A stretch of 64,000 bases of DNA from Pararhodobacter sp. CCB-MM2 (GCF_001691415.1 NZ_LRRR01000001.1:248001-312000); one strand, 5' to 3'; numbered from the stretch's first letter, positions 45,017 through 55,200 are shown. Translations and numbers: made by a program. The notes: a model not told the origin generated them from the sequence alone.

Positions 45017-46618
45017 ATGACCACACCCCATTCCCTGCGCAGCCGGCTCCTGGCAACCGCTGCCGCAATTCTGATCGGCGCTGCCACCCTCTCGCCTGCT
45101 CTGGCCGACCCCCAGCCCGGCCACGTGCTTCAGGCAGTGGTCAACCCGGAACCCGCTTTCCTCGTCTCTGCCCACAATCCGGTCGGCGGCGCGCTTCAGG
45201 TCTCCAGCAAGATCTTCGAGGGTCTGCTGACCTATGATCTCGACATGAACCTGCAGCCGGCGCTGGCCGAAAGTTGGGAGGTGGCCGAGGACGGCCTCTC
45301 GGTGACCTTTCACCTGCGCGCTGGCGTGACCTGGCATGATGGCGAAGCCTTCACCTCGGAAGACGTGCGTTTTTCGGTCATGGAGATCTGGAAGACCATG
45401 CATCCGCGCAACCGGGTGAACCTCGCACATGTCACCGATGTCGAGACGCCGGACGAGCTGACCGCGATCTTCCGGTTGGACCAGCCGGTGCCGTTCCTGC
45501 TGAGCATCCTGAACGGCGGCGAAAGCCAGGTGGTGCCGCAGCACATCTATGACGGTGAGGACATCGCCACCAATCTGGTCGAACTCTCACCCGTCGGCAC
45601 CGGCCCGTTCCAGCTGCAGGAATGGCGCCGTGGCGAGGCGGTCATTCTGGAACGCTACGACGGCTATTGGCAGCCCGGCCGGCCCTATCTCGACGGGATC
45701 GTGTTCCGCATCATCCCCGACGAGGCCGCCCGCGCGACCGCTTTCGAGACGGGCGAGCTGGAATTCGGCTCGTTCAGCCCGGTCTCGCCCTGCACCGCGC
45801 AGCGTCTGGGCGAACTGGACCATATCGATGTCGAGACCCGCGGCTACGACTTCTTCGGGACGATCTTCATGCTGGAACTCAACCTGCGCGACGAGACGCT
45901 GGCCCACCGGGAAGTCCGTCAGGCGCTGGCCCACGCTATCGACCGCGATTTCATCCTCGATGCGATCTGGTGCGGCTTCGGCACGCCGACCACCGGCCCG
46001 ATCCCGCCGCAGCTGTCCGCCTTCTACACCGATGACGTGCCGAGCTATCCGTTCGACCCGGCAGCGGCCGAGGCTTTGCTCGATGCCGCGGGCTTCCCGC
46101 GCGGCGACGACGGCGTGCGCTTCACCATGACGCATGACCCGCTGCCCTTCGGTCCGAACTATGTTCGCACGGCGGAAGTGGTGAAGCAGAACCTCGCCGA
46201 GATCGGCATCGAGGTCGAGATCCGCACACAGGACACGCCGACCTATCTGCGCCGGATCTACACCGATTATGATTTCGACATGTCCAGCACGACCCTCTCG
46301 GCACTGCCGGATCCGACGCTGGGCGTGCAGCGTCTCTATTGGTCGGACAACATCGTGCAGGGTGTGCCGTTCTCCAACGGGACCGGCTATTCCAACGCCG
46401 AAATGGATGAGATCCTTGTGGCAACGCAGACGGAGAACGATCCCGAGCGCCGGGCCGAGCTGTTCCACGAGATGCAGCGCATTGCCCAGACCGACTTGCC
46501 GATCCTCGATCTGTTCGTGATGCAGCAGACCACTGTCTACGACACGCGTCTGCGTAATCACACCACACAGGCGGACGGCTATCCCACTCTTGCCGACGCC
46601 TATTGGGAAGAAAACTGA
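45017..46618 (+). CDS. Peptide/opine-type ABC transporter solute-binding protein
   Basis: A 533-aa periplasmic protein of solute-binding family 5. The signal peptide ends near residue 31 (ALAD/PQ). The family features SKIFEGLLTYDLDMNLQPAL, ESWEVAEDGLSVTFHLR and VGTGPFQLQEW are present. It should capture the substrate for the divergent DppBCDF-like transporter. GAGGATC precedes the ATG and a strong terminator follows. Confidence 0.94.
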   Translation: MTTPHSLRSRLLATAAAILIGAATLSPALADPQPGHVLQAVVNPEPAFLVSAHNPVGGALQVSSKIFEGLLTYDLDMNLQPALAESWEVAEDGLSVTFHLRAGVTWHDGEAFTSEDVRFSVMEIWKTMHPRNRVNLAHVTDVETPDELTAIFRLDQPVPFLLSILNGGESQVVPQHIYDGEDIATNLVELSPVGTGPFQLQEWRRGEAVILERYDGYWQPGRPYLDGIVFRIIPDEAARATAFETGELEFGSFSPVSPCTAQRLGELDHIDVETRGYDFFGTIFMLELNLRDETLAHREVRQALAHAIDRDFILDAIWCGFGTPTTGPIPPQLSAFYTDDVPSYPFDPAAAEALLDAAGFPRGDDGVRFTMTHDPLPFGPNYVRTAEVVKQNLAEIGIEVEIRTQDTPTYLRRIYTDYDFDMSSTTLSALPDPTLGVQRLYWSDNIVQGVPFSNGTGYSNAEMDEILVATQTENDPERRAELFHEMQRIAQTDLPILDLFVMQQTTVYDTRLRNHTTQADGYPTLADAYWEEN

Positions 46619-46643
46619 CCCCCATCCACCACGCGGAAGACAG

Positions 46644-46672
46644 CGGGCGCCCCGACAGGGCGCCCGTTTTTT
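46644..46672 (+). terminator. Rho-independent terminator after the solute-binding protein gene
   Basis: A perfect 9-bp stem CGGGCGCCC/GGGCGCCCG with a 5-nt loop is followed by TTTTTT. It begins 26 nt after the stop at 46618. Confidence 0.95.
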
Positions 46673-46684
46673 CCATCAACGCAG

Positions 46685-46693
46685 GTTCATAAC
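46685..46693. promoter_or_regulatory. Putative regulon operator, site 5 (GTTCATAAC)
   Basis: On the minus strand this is GTTATGAAC exactly. Here the palindrome extends to AGGTT-CAT-AACCT. It lies 67 nt before the first gene of the dehydrogenase operon and just after a terminator, so it marks a separate promoter. Confidence 0.6.
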
Positions 46694-46759
46694 CTGACGC
46701 TTGGTTCTGTTGCCGAGGGGGAAGTATCCCCATCGTGTCGCCGGTCGTATGACCTGAGA

Positions 46760-47086
46760 ATGACCCGAAATTCCCCGTCCTCCCACCCGCCGCTTTTCCA
46801 CGTCCCCTCAGGCCGCAGCCCCGATGTGCCGATCTCTCTGGACGGCGCGCCAATGCTGGCATTCCCGGGGGAAACCGTCGCAGCATTGTTGCTGCGCAGC
46901 GTGCCCTCTGATGCCTATCGCCGCGCGGACCCCCTGCTCGAAGCCCGCGCGCCGCTGTGCCTTATGGGGGTCTGCTTTGATTGCCTCGTGACGATTGACG
47001 GGCAGGACAATCAGCAAGCGTGCCTGATCGCTGTGCACCCGGGGATGCGGATCGAGCGTCAACTCCCATCGAGAGGCGCCGTATGA
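46760..47086 (+). CDS. (2Fe-2S) small subunit, HcnA-like
   Basis: A 108-aa ferredoxin-fold protein. The cluster ligands are in CLMGVCFDC with a fourth Cys in QQACL, giving C-x4-C-x2-C...C. It has the size and pattern of HcnA and of the small subunits of opine and D-hydroxyproline dehydrogenases. It should pass electrons within a membrane-associated FAD complex. Its stop overlaps the next start by ATGA. Confidence 0.85.
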   Translation: MTRNSPSSHPPLFHVPSGRSPDVPISLDGAPMLAFPGETVAALLLRSVPSDAYRRADPLLEARAPLCLMGVCFDCLVTIDGQDNQQACLIAVHPGMRIERQLPSRGAV

Positions 47087-48468
47087 CCGATCCTGACCTC
47101 CTCATCATCGGCGGCGGCATTGCCGGACTGGCCGCCGCCCGGACGGCCCGCAACCTGGGCCTCGGCGTGACGCTGGCCGATGACCGCCCGGCTGTGGGCG
47201 GCAATATCCTCGCAGGCGTGGGCGGAAACGTCCCGGATAAGGCCTCGGCGATCGTCCGGCGGGGCGCGGCGTTGATCGAGGCCGCGAGCAAGATCGACCT
47301 GCGATCCGGCACCCAAGCGTTGCGGATCGACGCCGATTTGACGACGCAGCTTGTCACCGGCGCAGCCCCGGTCGAGACGCTGCACCCGAAGCGGCTGCTC
47401 CTCGCAACCGGTGCGTTGGAGCGGCCGGTGCCCCTGAAAGGCGGAACGCTTCCCGGTGTGATGATGGCCGGGGCGGCGCAGTTGTTGCTGAAGACCAGCG
47501 GCGCGCTGCCGACCGGCCGGACGATCCTCGCCGGAAGCGGACCGCTTCTTTATCTTGTTGCGAAGCAGATGATCTCTGCAGGGGTGACACCTGCCGCGCT
47601 TGTCGAGACGACCCCGCGTCAGAGCCTGCGCGACGGTCTGGCAGGTATTGTCGCCGCACGCCATGCGCCCGAAATGCTCTGGCAGGGGGCGGCGATGCTG
47701 CTCGCTCTGCGCCGAGCGGGCGTGCCGTGGTATCGGCAGGCCTCCGAGCTTACCGTGCTGGGCGAAGAGCGCGCCGAAGGCCTTCGTTTCCGCGACGCGC
47801 AGGGCGTTCCCCAGAAATTGCGCGCCGATCTGATTCTGCTGCACGACGGGGTGATCCCGAATGATCACGCGACCCGATCACTGGGTTGCGCCGAGATCTG
47901 GCACGACGGACGACAGGCCTATCAGCCTCAGGCCGATCTCTGGGGCGAGACCCGTCTTCCGGGAGTCTTCGTCGCCGGCGATTGCGCCGGTGTGACGGGT
48001 GCCGCTGCCGCGGAGCAGGCCGGGATCCTCGCGGCGCTGCAGATCGCCTATCAGCTCGGGCAGATCGACGCGGCCCGCCGCGACGCACTCGCTTGTAGCC
48101 CCCGGCGGATCCTCAAACGGCAGACGGCGTTCCGCCCGTTCCTCGAGGCGCGCTATCCACCTCGTCTGTCCGTGCCTGCTGCCTTGGACGACGCAGTCAT
48201 CGTCTGCCGCTGCGAGAACGTCACGGCCGGCGCCCTCAGGGCCGCCATCCGCCATGGTGCAACCGGCGCCGATCAATTGAAGAGCTTCACACGCTGCGGC
48301 ATGGGCCGCTGTCAGGGGCGCAGTTGCGCCCTCGCCATGACCGGGCTCATCGCCTCGGAAACGGGAACCGCGATGAACGACCTGCGGCGGCAAAGCGTAC
48401 GGGCGCCTCTCAAGCCCGTCCCGCTTGGCCAGATCGCCGGATTGCCGGCCATGGAGGAAGGCGCATGA
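47083..48468 (+). CDS. FAD/NAD(P)-fold dehydrogenase subunit with BFD-type cluster, HcnB/OoxA-like
   Basis: A 461-aa flavoprotein. The FAD site is at the N-terminus (IIGGGIAGLAAARTARNLG). A second nucleotide-binding fold starts near TILAGSGPLLYLVAKQM. A C-terminal BFD-like domain has CRCEN and then CGMGRCQGRSC for a 2Fe-2S cluster. The make-up matches HcnB and the A subunits of octopine and nopaline oxidases. Overlaps at both ends (ATGA) show tight co-translation. Confidence 0.9.
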   Translation: MTDPDLLIIGGGIAGLAAARTARNLGLGVTLADDRPAVGGNILAGVGGNVPDKASAIVRRGAALIEAASKIDLRSGTQALRIDADLTTQLVTGAAPVETLHPKRLLLATGALERPVPLKGGTLPGVMMAGAAQLLLKTSGALPTGRTILAGSGPLLYLVAKQMISAGVTPAALVETTPRQSLRDGLAGIVAARHAPEMLWQGAAMLLALRRAGVPWYRQASELTVLGEERAEGLRFRDAQGVPQKLRADLILLHDGVIPNDHATRSLGCAEIWHDGRQAYQPQADLWGETRLPGVFVAGDCAGVTGAAAAEQAGILAALQIAYQLGQIDAARRDALACSPRRILKRQTAFRPFLEARYPPRLSVPAALDDAVIVCRCENVTAGALRAAIRHGATGADQLKSFTRCGMGRCQGRSCALAMTGLIASETGTAMNDLRRQSVRAPLKPVPLGQIAGLPAMEEGA

Positions 48469-49595
48469 AAGCCTCAGACAATGTCGAGATCGCGGTGATC
48501 GGCGGCGGGTTGGTCGGGGCCGCCATCGCCTACGGCCTCCGCAAGCGTGGCCTGCGAATTGCTGTCTTCGATGAAGGCGACAGCGCCTTCCGTGCCAGCC
48601 GCGGTAATTTCGGCCTCGTTTGCGCGGGGGGCAAGGGTGGCCAGCTTGAGGATTACGCGCCTTGGGCACTGCAAGGGGTTCAGGTCTGGAAGGACTTCGC
48701 CGACCGTCTGGTGGACGAGACCGGCATCGACATCGAGCTGGAGCAAAACGGCCTCTCTGTCTTCTGCCCCGATGCGGACTCCCTGCGCGAGCGCATTGCG
48801 TTGATGGAGCGCCTTCAGCGACGCAGCGGGCTGGCCTTCGATGTGCTGACGCCCGCCGAGATCGCGCGCTTCATGCCCGGTGTCTCTCCTGACATGCCCG
48901 GCGCGTTGCATTGCGACATCGATGGCGCCGCGAATCCCATGCTGCTGCTCCGCGCGCTGCATGCAAGCCTTCTGAGCGATGACGGGGTTCTCAGGCGGGG
49001 GGCCCGCGTCGAGCGGATTGAACGACTTGGAGACGGATACCGTGTCGTCAATGCCGAAGGGACGACCACCTGTGGCCGTGTGGTGTTGGCGGCGGGCCTT
49101 GGCAACATCGCCTTGGGGCAAAATCTCGGCGTCTCCCTGCCGATCAAACCCATGCGTGGGCAGATCCTGGTGACCGAGCGCTGTGCTCCCCGGATGCATA
49201 TCCCAAGCGAGCATGTCCGGCAGACACGCGATGGCTCTTACCTTCTGGGCGGTAGTTGGGAGGATGTCGGTTTTGACACCGGCACCACCGCCGAGGTCAC
49301 GCAGGCCATCGCCCGCCGCGCCGTCAGCTATTTCCCCTTTCTGCGCCATGTTCGACTGGTCCGCAGTTGGTCGGCCTTGCGGATCCTCGCGCCGGACAAT
49401 GCGCCGATCTACGACGAGATTGCTCCCGGTGCCTTCTTGGTGACCTGCCACAGCGGGGTCTCGCTTGCGGCAATTCACGCAGCCAAGGTGGCCGGCTGGA
49501 TTGCCGAGGGTGCTTTGCCACAAGAAGCCGCGCCCTTCAGCCTTCGTCGCTTCGGTCCGCCAAGACAAGAGGCGGTGCCAAGCCGGAGCGGCTGA
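48465..49595 (+). CDS. FAD-dependent dehydrogenase catalytic subunit, HcnC/OoxB-like
   Basis: A 376-aa DAO-family flavoprotein. The FAD site is VIGGGLVGAAIAYGLRKRG, followed by ASRGNFGLVCAGGKGGQ, a stretch typical of the B subunits of opine oxidases. The C-terminal SWSALRILAPDNAPIYDE and TCHSGVSLAAIHA complete the flavin site. It is the likely substrate-oxidising subunit of the three-gene complex. A 14-nt perfect palindrome GGCGATCGATCGCC follows the stop at 49600. Confidence 0.88.
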   Translation: MKASDNVEIAVIGGGLVGAAIAYGLRKRGLRIAVFDEGDSAFRASRGNFGLVCAGGKGGQLEDYAPWALQGVQVWKDFADRLVDETGIDIELEQNGLSVFCPDADSLRERIALMERLQRRSGLAFDVLTPAEIARFMPGVSPDMPGALHCDIDGAANPMLLLRALHASLLSDDGVLRRGARVERIERLGDGYRVVNAEGTTTCGRVVLAAGLGNIALGQNLGVSLPIKPMRGQILVTERCAPRMHIPSEHVRQTRDGSYLLGGSWEDVGFDTGTTAEVTQAIARRAVSYFPFLRHVRLVRSWSALRILAPDNAPIYDEIAPGAFLVTCHSGVSLAAIHAAKVAGWIAEGALPQEAAPFSLRRFGPPRQEAVPSRSG

Positions 49596-50033
49596 TCAGG
49601 GCGATCGATCGCCTTTGCCAGCCCGCCGGCTTCCGGTTTCAATGGCCGGTTGCGGGCCACCGGCGCCACGCCGGCAGTTCTGTGCCCGCGCGGAAGCGAC
49701 CTGATGTCCGGCACGAGCCCAGTCCGACAACGCAACGCCTTATTTGTCGCGGCCCCTTCGCATTGGATCTTCCCTACTAACGGCCAGCCCCGTCGGCTTG
49801 CGTGGGATGCAGACGACCGGAATACTGACGCTTTGACTTGCAAGCCGGCTCGTCCGCGCAAACGTCGCTCAATCCTTGAGACGGCAGGTCAATCCGACTT
49901 TCGTGGGTCGCAGGCCCTGAATCATTGCCCTAGGCTTCGGTTGGGCGGGTCTTTGAAAGGGGACGATTTCAGAGTCTTGATCGATTAGCCATCAGTGGAG
50001 ATGTATTGATATCAATGGCTGACGACGGGACTA
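49596..50033. other. 438-nt gap without a supported gene
   Basis: Short frames exist here, but none has a convincing start, ribosome site or family match. The gap holds the palindrome GGCGATCGATCGCC at 49600-49613 and a perfect 12-nt palindrome ATTGATATCAAT at 50005-50016, 18 nt from the tRNA-Ser 3' end. It marks the right border of the catabolic block. Confidence 0.5.
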
Positions 50034-50123
50034 TGGCGGAAGCGGTGGGATTCGAACCCACGGTGGAGTCTCCCCCACGCTGGTTTTCAAGACCAGAGCC
50101 TTAAACCACTCGGCCACACTTCC
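50034..50123 (-). tRNA. tRNA-Ser (UGA anticodon)
   Basis: The minus strand folds as a class II tRNA of 90 nt with CCA encoded. The acceptor stem GGAAGTG pairs with CGCTTCC, and the anticodon loop CTTGAAA gives UGA, reading UCA/UCG-type serine codons. A long variable arm (GTGGGGGAGACTCCAC) and the T loop GTTCGAATC are present. The catabolic block lies on its 3' side, where integrating elements usually insert. Confidence 0.95.
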
Positions 50124-50163
50124 GGTTCGGGCGTTCTAGCGCCCGGATTGTGCCGCTGCAAGA

Positions 50164-52173
50164 CTAGCCTGTCGCGATCCTCGGCCTTCCTGCGGCCGTC
50201 ACACGCAGACGGATCTCGACCACCATCTGCTGGCCCTCGATCTCGGCGCCGATGTCCTCTCGTTCATCGGTGACCCGGGGCTCATCCACGCCGGCGGCCA
50301 TGGCGCGGCTGCGGGCTTGTTCTGCCAGATCGGCACGCAGCGCTACAACAGCGGCTTCCCCCTCGACATGCCGCTGCGGGCCCGCCGTGAGGTGCGCTAT
50401 GAAGACGCCGGGGGTAGGGGCGGTGACCTGCCCCTCGGCCCGCATCGAGACCTGGCCGACGACGGCGCCGACGGCATTGGCGACGCCCGCATGGACCGGA
50501 ACGATCATCTCGCAACCCAGCCGCTCTCCGACGGCGCCATAATAGCAGCCGGCCGAGGCACCGAGGCCAATCACCGGGACGCCCAATCGCGCCGAAAGCT
50601 GGACGAGGCCGCCGGCACGGTCCAGCGACGCCTGCGTGACGGCATGCCGGGCCAGCGTTTCCGGGGCGGCGCCGAAGTCACGCCCATCCTCCGCGAAGGC
50701 GGCTTCCAGCAGGCATTCCACCGTCTGCCGCGTGAGTTGGTCGACGATCTGCTGCGCCATGGCCTCGGGGCCGGAGGCGATCCGGTTCCCATGCCCGCCC
50801 CGGCGGCGGGCCAGAAGAGTCAGCGCCTTCTCGGCCGCGCCGCGGTCCCATCCGGACTGACGTCCCAGAACATGGGCCGCATCCGAGGGGGTAACGCCGG
50901 TCAACATCACCAGCCCGCGCTGCACCAGTCGCATCAGGGCCGGGCCCTCCAGCCGCGTCTGCAACAGAGAGGACAGGCGCTGCGGGCCGGCCAGAAGGCG
51001 CTCAGACACTGTCGCGTCGCGCGGCGGCAAACCCGGGGGCAGGGCGGTGAATAGAGGCAGGGCGAGGCGCCAGGTTTCCTCGGGCGCAGGGTCACGGCCC
51101 AGGGCTTCGTCCAGCATCCGGTGCACCAGTTCGGGATGCTGGAAGGCGGCGAGGGACAGGGGCAACACGCGCCGGGGCCCGAGGGTCAGCCCCCCCTCCA
51201 GGCCATCACGCAGATGGACCTCGCTGTCACCGCCAAGGCCGGTCGTACGCATGGACACGGCCTCGACCATCGTGCGCCAGCCACCGACACGCGCACCCTC
51301 GGGATCGATCGCGGGCTTGCCGTCGCGCAGCAGGCAGACGTCGGTCGTGGTCCCGCCGATATCGGAGACCAACGCGTCTTTCTGCCCGGTTAGCCAGGCC
51401 GCACCCGCGATGGAAGCGGCCGGGCCCGAGAGGATGGTTTCGATCGGACGCTCCCGGACCAAGGCGGCCGAGACCAAGGCACCGTCGCCGCGGACCACCA
51501 TCAGGGGCGCGGTGATCCCGCGGGTCGCCAGATGGCCCTCGCAGGCGCCGATCAGCCGGTCGATCATCGCCACGAGGCGCGCATTCAACAAGGCCGTCAG
51601 CGCGCGCTTGGGTCCGTTCAATCCGGCCGACAATTCGTGCGAGCAGGTCACCGGAAGGCCAAGACGGTTGCGGACCAGCGCCCGGACGGCGTTCTCATGC
51701 GCGGGGTTTCGGGTGGCGAATTGGCCGGCGACGGCCACGGCGGAGATACCGGCGGGGAGGGCATCGAGCGCGGCTTCCAGCGCCGGAAGGTCCAGGGGGG
51801 CCGCTTCCGCGCCGGAATGCTGATGGCCGCCGGAGAGCTCGATCAAGGGATCGTCGCCCAAGGCCTCGGCCAAGCCCGCGCGCGCGCGGTCGCCGCGATC
51901 AAAGCCGATCAGCACGAGCGCCGCGCGGGCGCCTTGCCCCTCGACCAGCGCATTGGTGGCGAGGGTCGTCGACAGCGACACAAGCGCCACGGAGGCCGGG
52001 TCGATCTCGTCGCCCTGCGCCAATACCGCGTCCACCGCGGCCCCGATGCCTTGGGACAGATCCGGTCGCGATGTCAGGGCCTTGGCATGGGCGAGGATGG
52101 TCTGGCTGGCATCGTCCAGCAGGACCGCGTCGGTATAGGTGCCGCCGGTATCGACGCCGAGGAAAAGGGGCAT
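50164..52173 (-). CDS. Hydantoinase/oxoprolinase family protein (HyuA type)
   Basis: A 669-aa protein of the ATP-dependent hydantoinase/5-oxoprolinase A class. The N-terminal actin-like part begins FLGVDTGGTYTDAVLLDD, and the central hydantoinase_A domain has SGPAASIAGAAWL and VSDIGGTTTDVCLL. HyuA normally works with a HyuB partner, but no hyuB is adjacent on either side, so a single-gene form or a distant partner is implied. GGAG lies before the ATG. Substrate unknown. Confidence 0.88.
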   Translation of the reverse strand: MPLFLGVDTGGTYTDAVLLDDASQTILAHAKALTSRPDLSQGIGAAVDAVLAQGDEIDPASVALVSLSTTLATNALVEGQGARAALVLIGFDRGDRARAGLAEALGDDPLIELSGGHQHSGAEAAPLDLPALEAALDALPAGISAVAVAGQFATRNPAHENAVRALVRNRLGLPVTCSHELSAGLNGPKRALTALLNARLVAMIDRLIGACEGHLATRGITAPLMVVRGDGALVSAALVRERPIETILSGPAASIAGAAWLTGQKDALVSDIGGTTTDVCLLRDGKPAIDPEGARVGGWRTMVEAVSMRTTGLGGDSEVHLRDGLEGGLTLGPRRVLPLSLAAFQHPELVHRMLDEALGRDPAPEETWRLALPLFTALPPGLPPRDATVSERLLAGPQRLSSLLQTRLEGPALMRLVQRGLVMLTGVTPSDAAHVLGRQSGWDRGAAEKALTLLARRRGGHGNRIASGPEAMAQQIVDQLTRQTVECLLEAAFAEDGRDFGAAPETLARHAVTQASLDRAGGLVQLSARLGVPVIGLGASAGCYYGAVGERLGCEMIVPVHAGVANAVGAVVGQVSMRAEGQVTAPTPGVFIAHLTAGPQRHVEGEAAVVALRADLAEQARSRAMAAGVDEPRVTDEREDIGAEIEGQQMVVEIRLRVTAAGRPRIATG

Positions 52174-52263
52174 GGGAAACTCCGCTTCAACCCCTCATCG
52201 CTAGGGCGCGGCGGCGGAATTGGAAAGCCCGGATGCGACCCGTTCCGCGCTTCCACGCCGTTT

Positions 52264-55200
52264 TCAGGCCGCCGAGGGATCGCTCCGGCGCCGATGATGG
52301 CCGATTGCCTGTGCCAGCGTCTCCTTGCGGAAGGGTTTCGCGACATGGCCGTCGAAGCCCGCGCTGATATAGCCCTCGATCTGGTGCTGCATCGCGTTCG
52401 CCGTGACGGCCAGAGCGGGGACAGGCGGGGTGCCCGCGGCGGCCTCGACCTCGCGGATGGCGCGCAGGGCCTCGATCCCGTCGAGCCCCGGCATCGAGAT
52501 ATCCAGAAGCAGCAGGTCGAAGGCGCCGGGCTGATAGAGGTCGCAGGCGTGTTGCCCATCCTCGGCCAGCGTCACTTTGGTGCCCAGCGCGGTCAGCATG
52601 GTATCGAGGATCCGACGGTTCGTCCGGTTATCATCGGCCACCAGCAGGCGCGTGCCCTCAAGGTCGATGGCCGCAGCCGGCAGACGCTTCTCAGGCTCGG
52701 CCTGTTCATCGGTTCGCGGGGCCGGCAGGGTCAGGGTGACGCAAGTCCCTTCGCCGGCGGTGCTTTCCATGGTGATGCGCCCGCCCATGAGGCTGGTCAG
52801 GCGGCGGGTGATCGACAGGCCAAGCCCGGTGCCGCCAAAGCGACGGGCGGTGGAATTCTCCGCCTGCTCGAACTCGTCGAACACCTTCTGCATCTGTTCC
52901 GGCGTCATGCCGATGCCGGTATCCTCGACCGTGACGACCAGCACATCGGGATCCTCGGCCGAGGCATGGGCGGTCAGCGTGACGCCGCCTTCCTCGGTGA
53001 ACTTGATGGCGTTGCCGACGAGGTTGTGCAGGATCTGCATCAGGCGGTTGGCGTCACCAAGCCGCGGCATCCGGCAATCCGCGCCAATCTCCAGCGTCAT
53101 CTCCAATCCCGAAGACATCAGCCGCGGGGCGAAGATGGCGCGCATGCGCTCCAGGGTCTCGGAGGGCAGGAACGGCGCCTGTTCCAGCGACATCTTCCCG
53201 GCCTCGATCTTGGCGAGGTCGAGGATGTCATTGAGGATCGCCAGCAGCCCCTCGCCACTGTCGCGGATCGTCGCCACCATCTCGCGCTGATGGTCGTCGA
53301 CGGCGCTGTCGGCCAGAAGCTCGGCCATGCCCAAAACGCCGGTCAAAGGCGTGCGCAACTCGTGGCTCATATTGGCGAGGAAACGGGATTTCGCCTGACT
53401 GGCAGCCTCGGCCTGTTCCGTGGCACCGATCAGTTCGGTCACATTGGAGCCAACGCCCCGATAGCCGGCGTATTTTCCGTCGGCGTCATAGAAAGGCGCG
53501 CCGGAAATCCGCAGCCAGATCGGCGTGTCCGTGCGCCGGGGAACCAGCCGGAACAGGAAGTTGTGCAGCTTATCGCGGCCCATCAGACATTGCGCCAGCC
53601 GCGGCCAATCGCCCGCGGCACGGTCGGACTCGGGCGTGACGCCCAGCTCTGTCAGGGTCTTGCCGATCACATGGCTGACCGGAATACCTGTCGTGCGTTC
53701 AAACCCCGCGGTGATATGCGAGATCCGGCGACCCGGCACGATTTCCCAGAACCATTCGTCCGAGGCCGCAGCGATGTCGGAATAACGCTCCTCCGAGGCT
53801 CGATGCGCGGCAAGGGCCTGTTCCAGCTGCAGTTTCGCCTCACCCAGCGCCTTCTCCCGCGTCTTGCGGTCGGTGATGTCGAGGTGGATCCCGGTCTCTT
53901 CGGCAGCGACACCGGGCGCAGACCAACGCTGCACCCGTGCCTGCGACAGCACCCAGACCCAATGACCGTCGCGATGACGGATACGGAATTCATGGTCGAT
54001 GCTGCTGTCGTCGGAATCGAACAGTTTGCTGACCTGATTGTGCATCCGGTGGACGTCATCGGGATGCACCATCTCCTCGAACTTGGCGATGGTCCATGGC
54101 TCCAGCTCGGCGCGGGTGTAGCCCAGCATGGCGGCATATTGTTCATCGATTTCAACGCGGTCGGTTGCGTGATCCAACCGCCAGGTGCCGATCGACGTTG
54201 CCGCGAGGATCGAGCTGAGCCGTTCCTCGGCCTGCCGACGGTCTGTCACGTCGAGGCCTACGCCACTGATGCGCAGCGGGCGCCCCTCGGCGTCGAACTG
54301 GCTCAGGCGGCCGCGGCAGAGGACATGCACCCAATGGCCGTCGACATGACGGAACCGCATTTCCTGTTCGACATTGACCTGCGCACCGTCGCGGATACGG
54401 CGCAGCATCTGGCGCATCGCGGCATTGTCGTCGGGATGAACGTGGCTTTCCCAGGTGGCGGGCCCCAACTCGGGGTAGTCGATGGGCTGATAGCCCAGCA
54501 TCTCCCACCAGAAGTCGTTGATTTCAGTGACATTTGCCTGAAGATCGAATTCCCAGGTGCCCACGCGCGCGGCGGTGATGATATCCGCCAGCTTGCGCTG
54601 CGCTTCCTTCAGGGCGGTCACATCGACGCGCATGCCGACGCGCCCGCCGTCGGGGGTGCTGCGTTCGTAGATGCGCAGCCAGCGGCCGTCTGTGAGGCGC
54701 AGATCCATCCGGCCGGTGGCGCGGCGGTGCATCTCCATGCGTTGGGCGAGCCAGGCGTCCTCGCGCCCCAGGGCATCGGCGAACTCCCCGTTGTCCAAGG
54801 CGTGGCGGAGGAACTCCTCGAACCGGACGCCGGGCACCATGACATCGGCACTGCGCGGGAAGAATTGGCGATAACGTTCGTTGCACAGAACCAGCCGGTC
54901 GTCGGGATCGTAATAGGCGAAGCCGTCCTGCAGCGACTCGATGGCGGCGTGCAGGCGGTCATGCGCCTGCTCGGCCTCGGCCGCGAGGAGCTGCAGCTGG
55001 GTTTCATGCTTCTTCAGCGCGGTGATATCGGTTTCCAGCATCAGGAAACCGCCGGCGCTGCCATCGGCGCGGGTCATCGGCTGGATATTGACGTCGATCC
55101 AACGGCGACCGCCGCTTTTGTCCCAGCGGACCAGCTCGAACCGACGCGCTTCGCGTTTTTCCAGCGCGGCTTCCAGACGCGCGATGGCGGCGGGTTCGAT

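Noticed and set aside
49650..49988. A 112-codon frame in the gap before tRNA-Ser
   Set aside because: There is no ribosome site and no recognisable motif, and amino acid use is unlike that of the neighbours.
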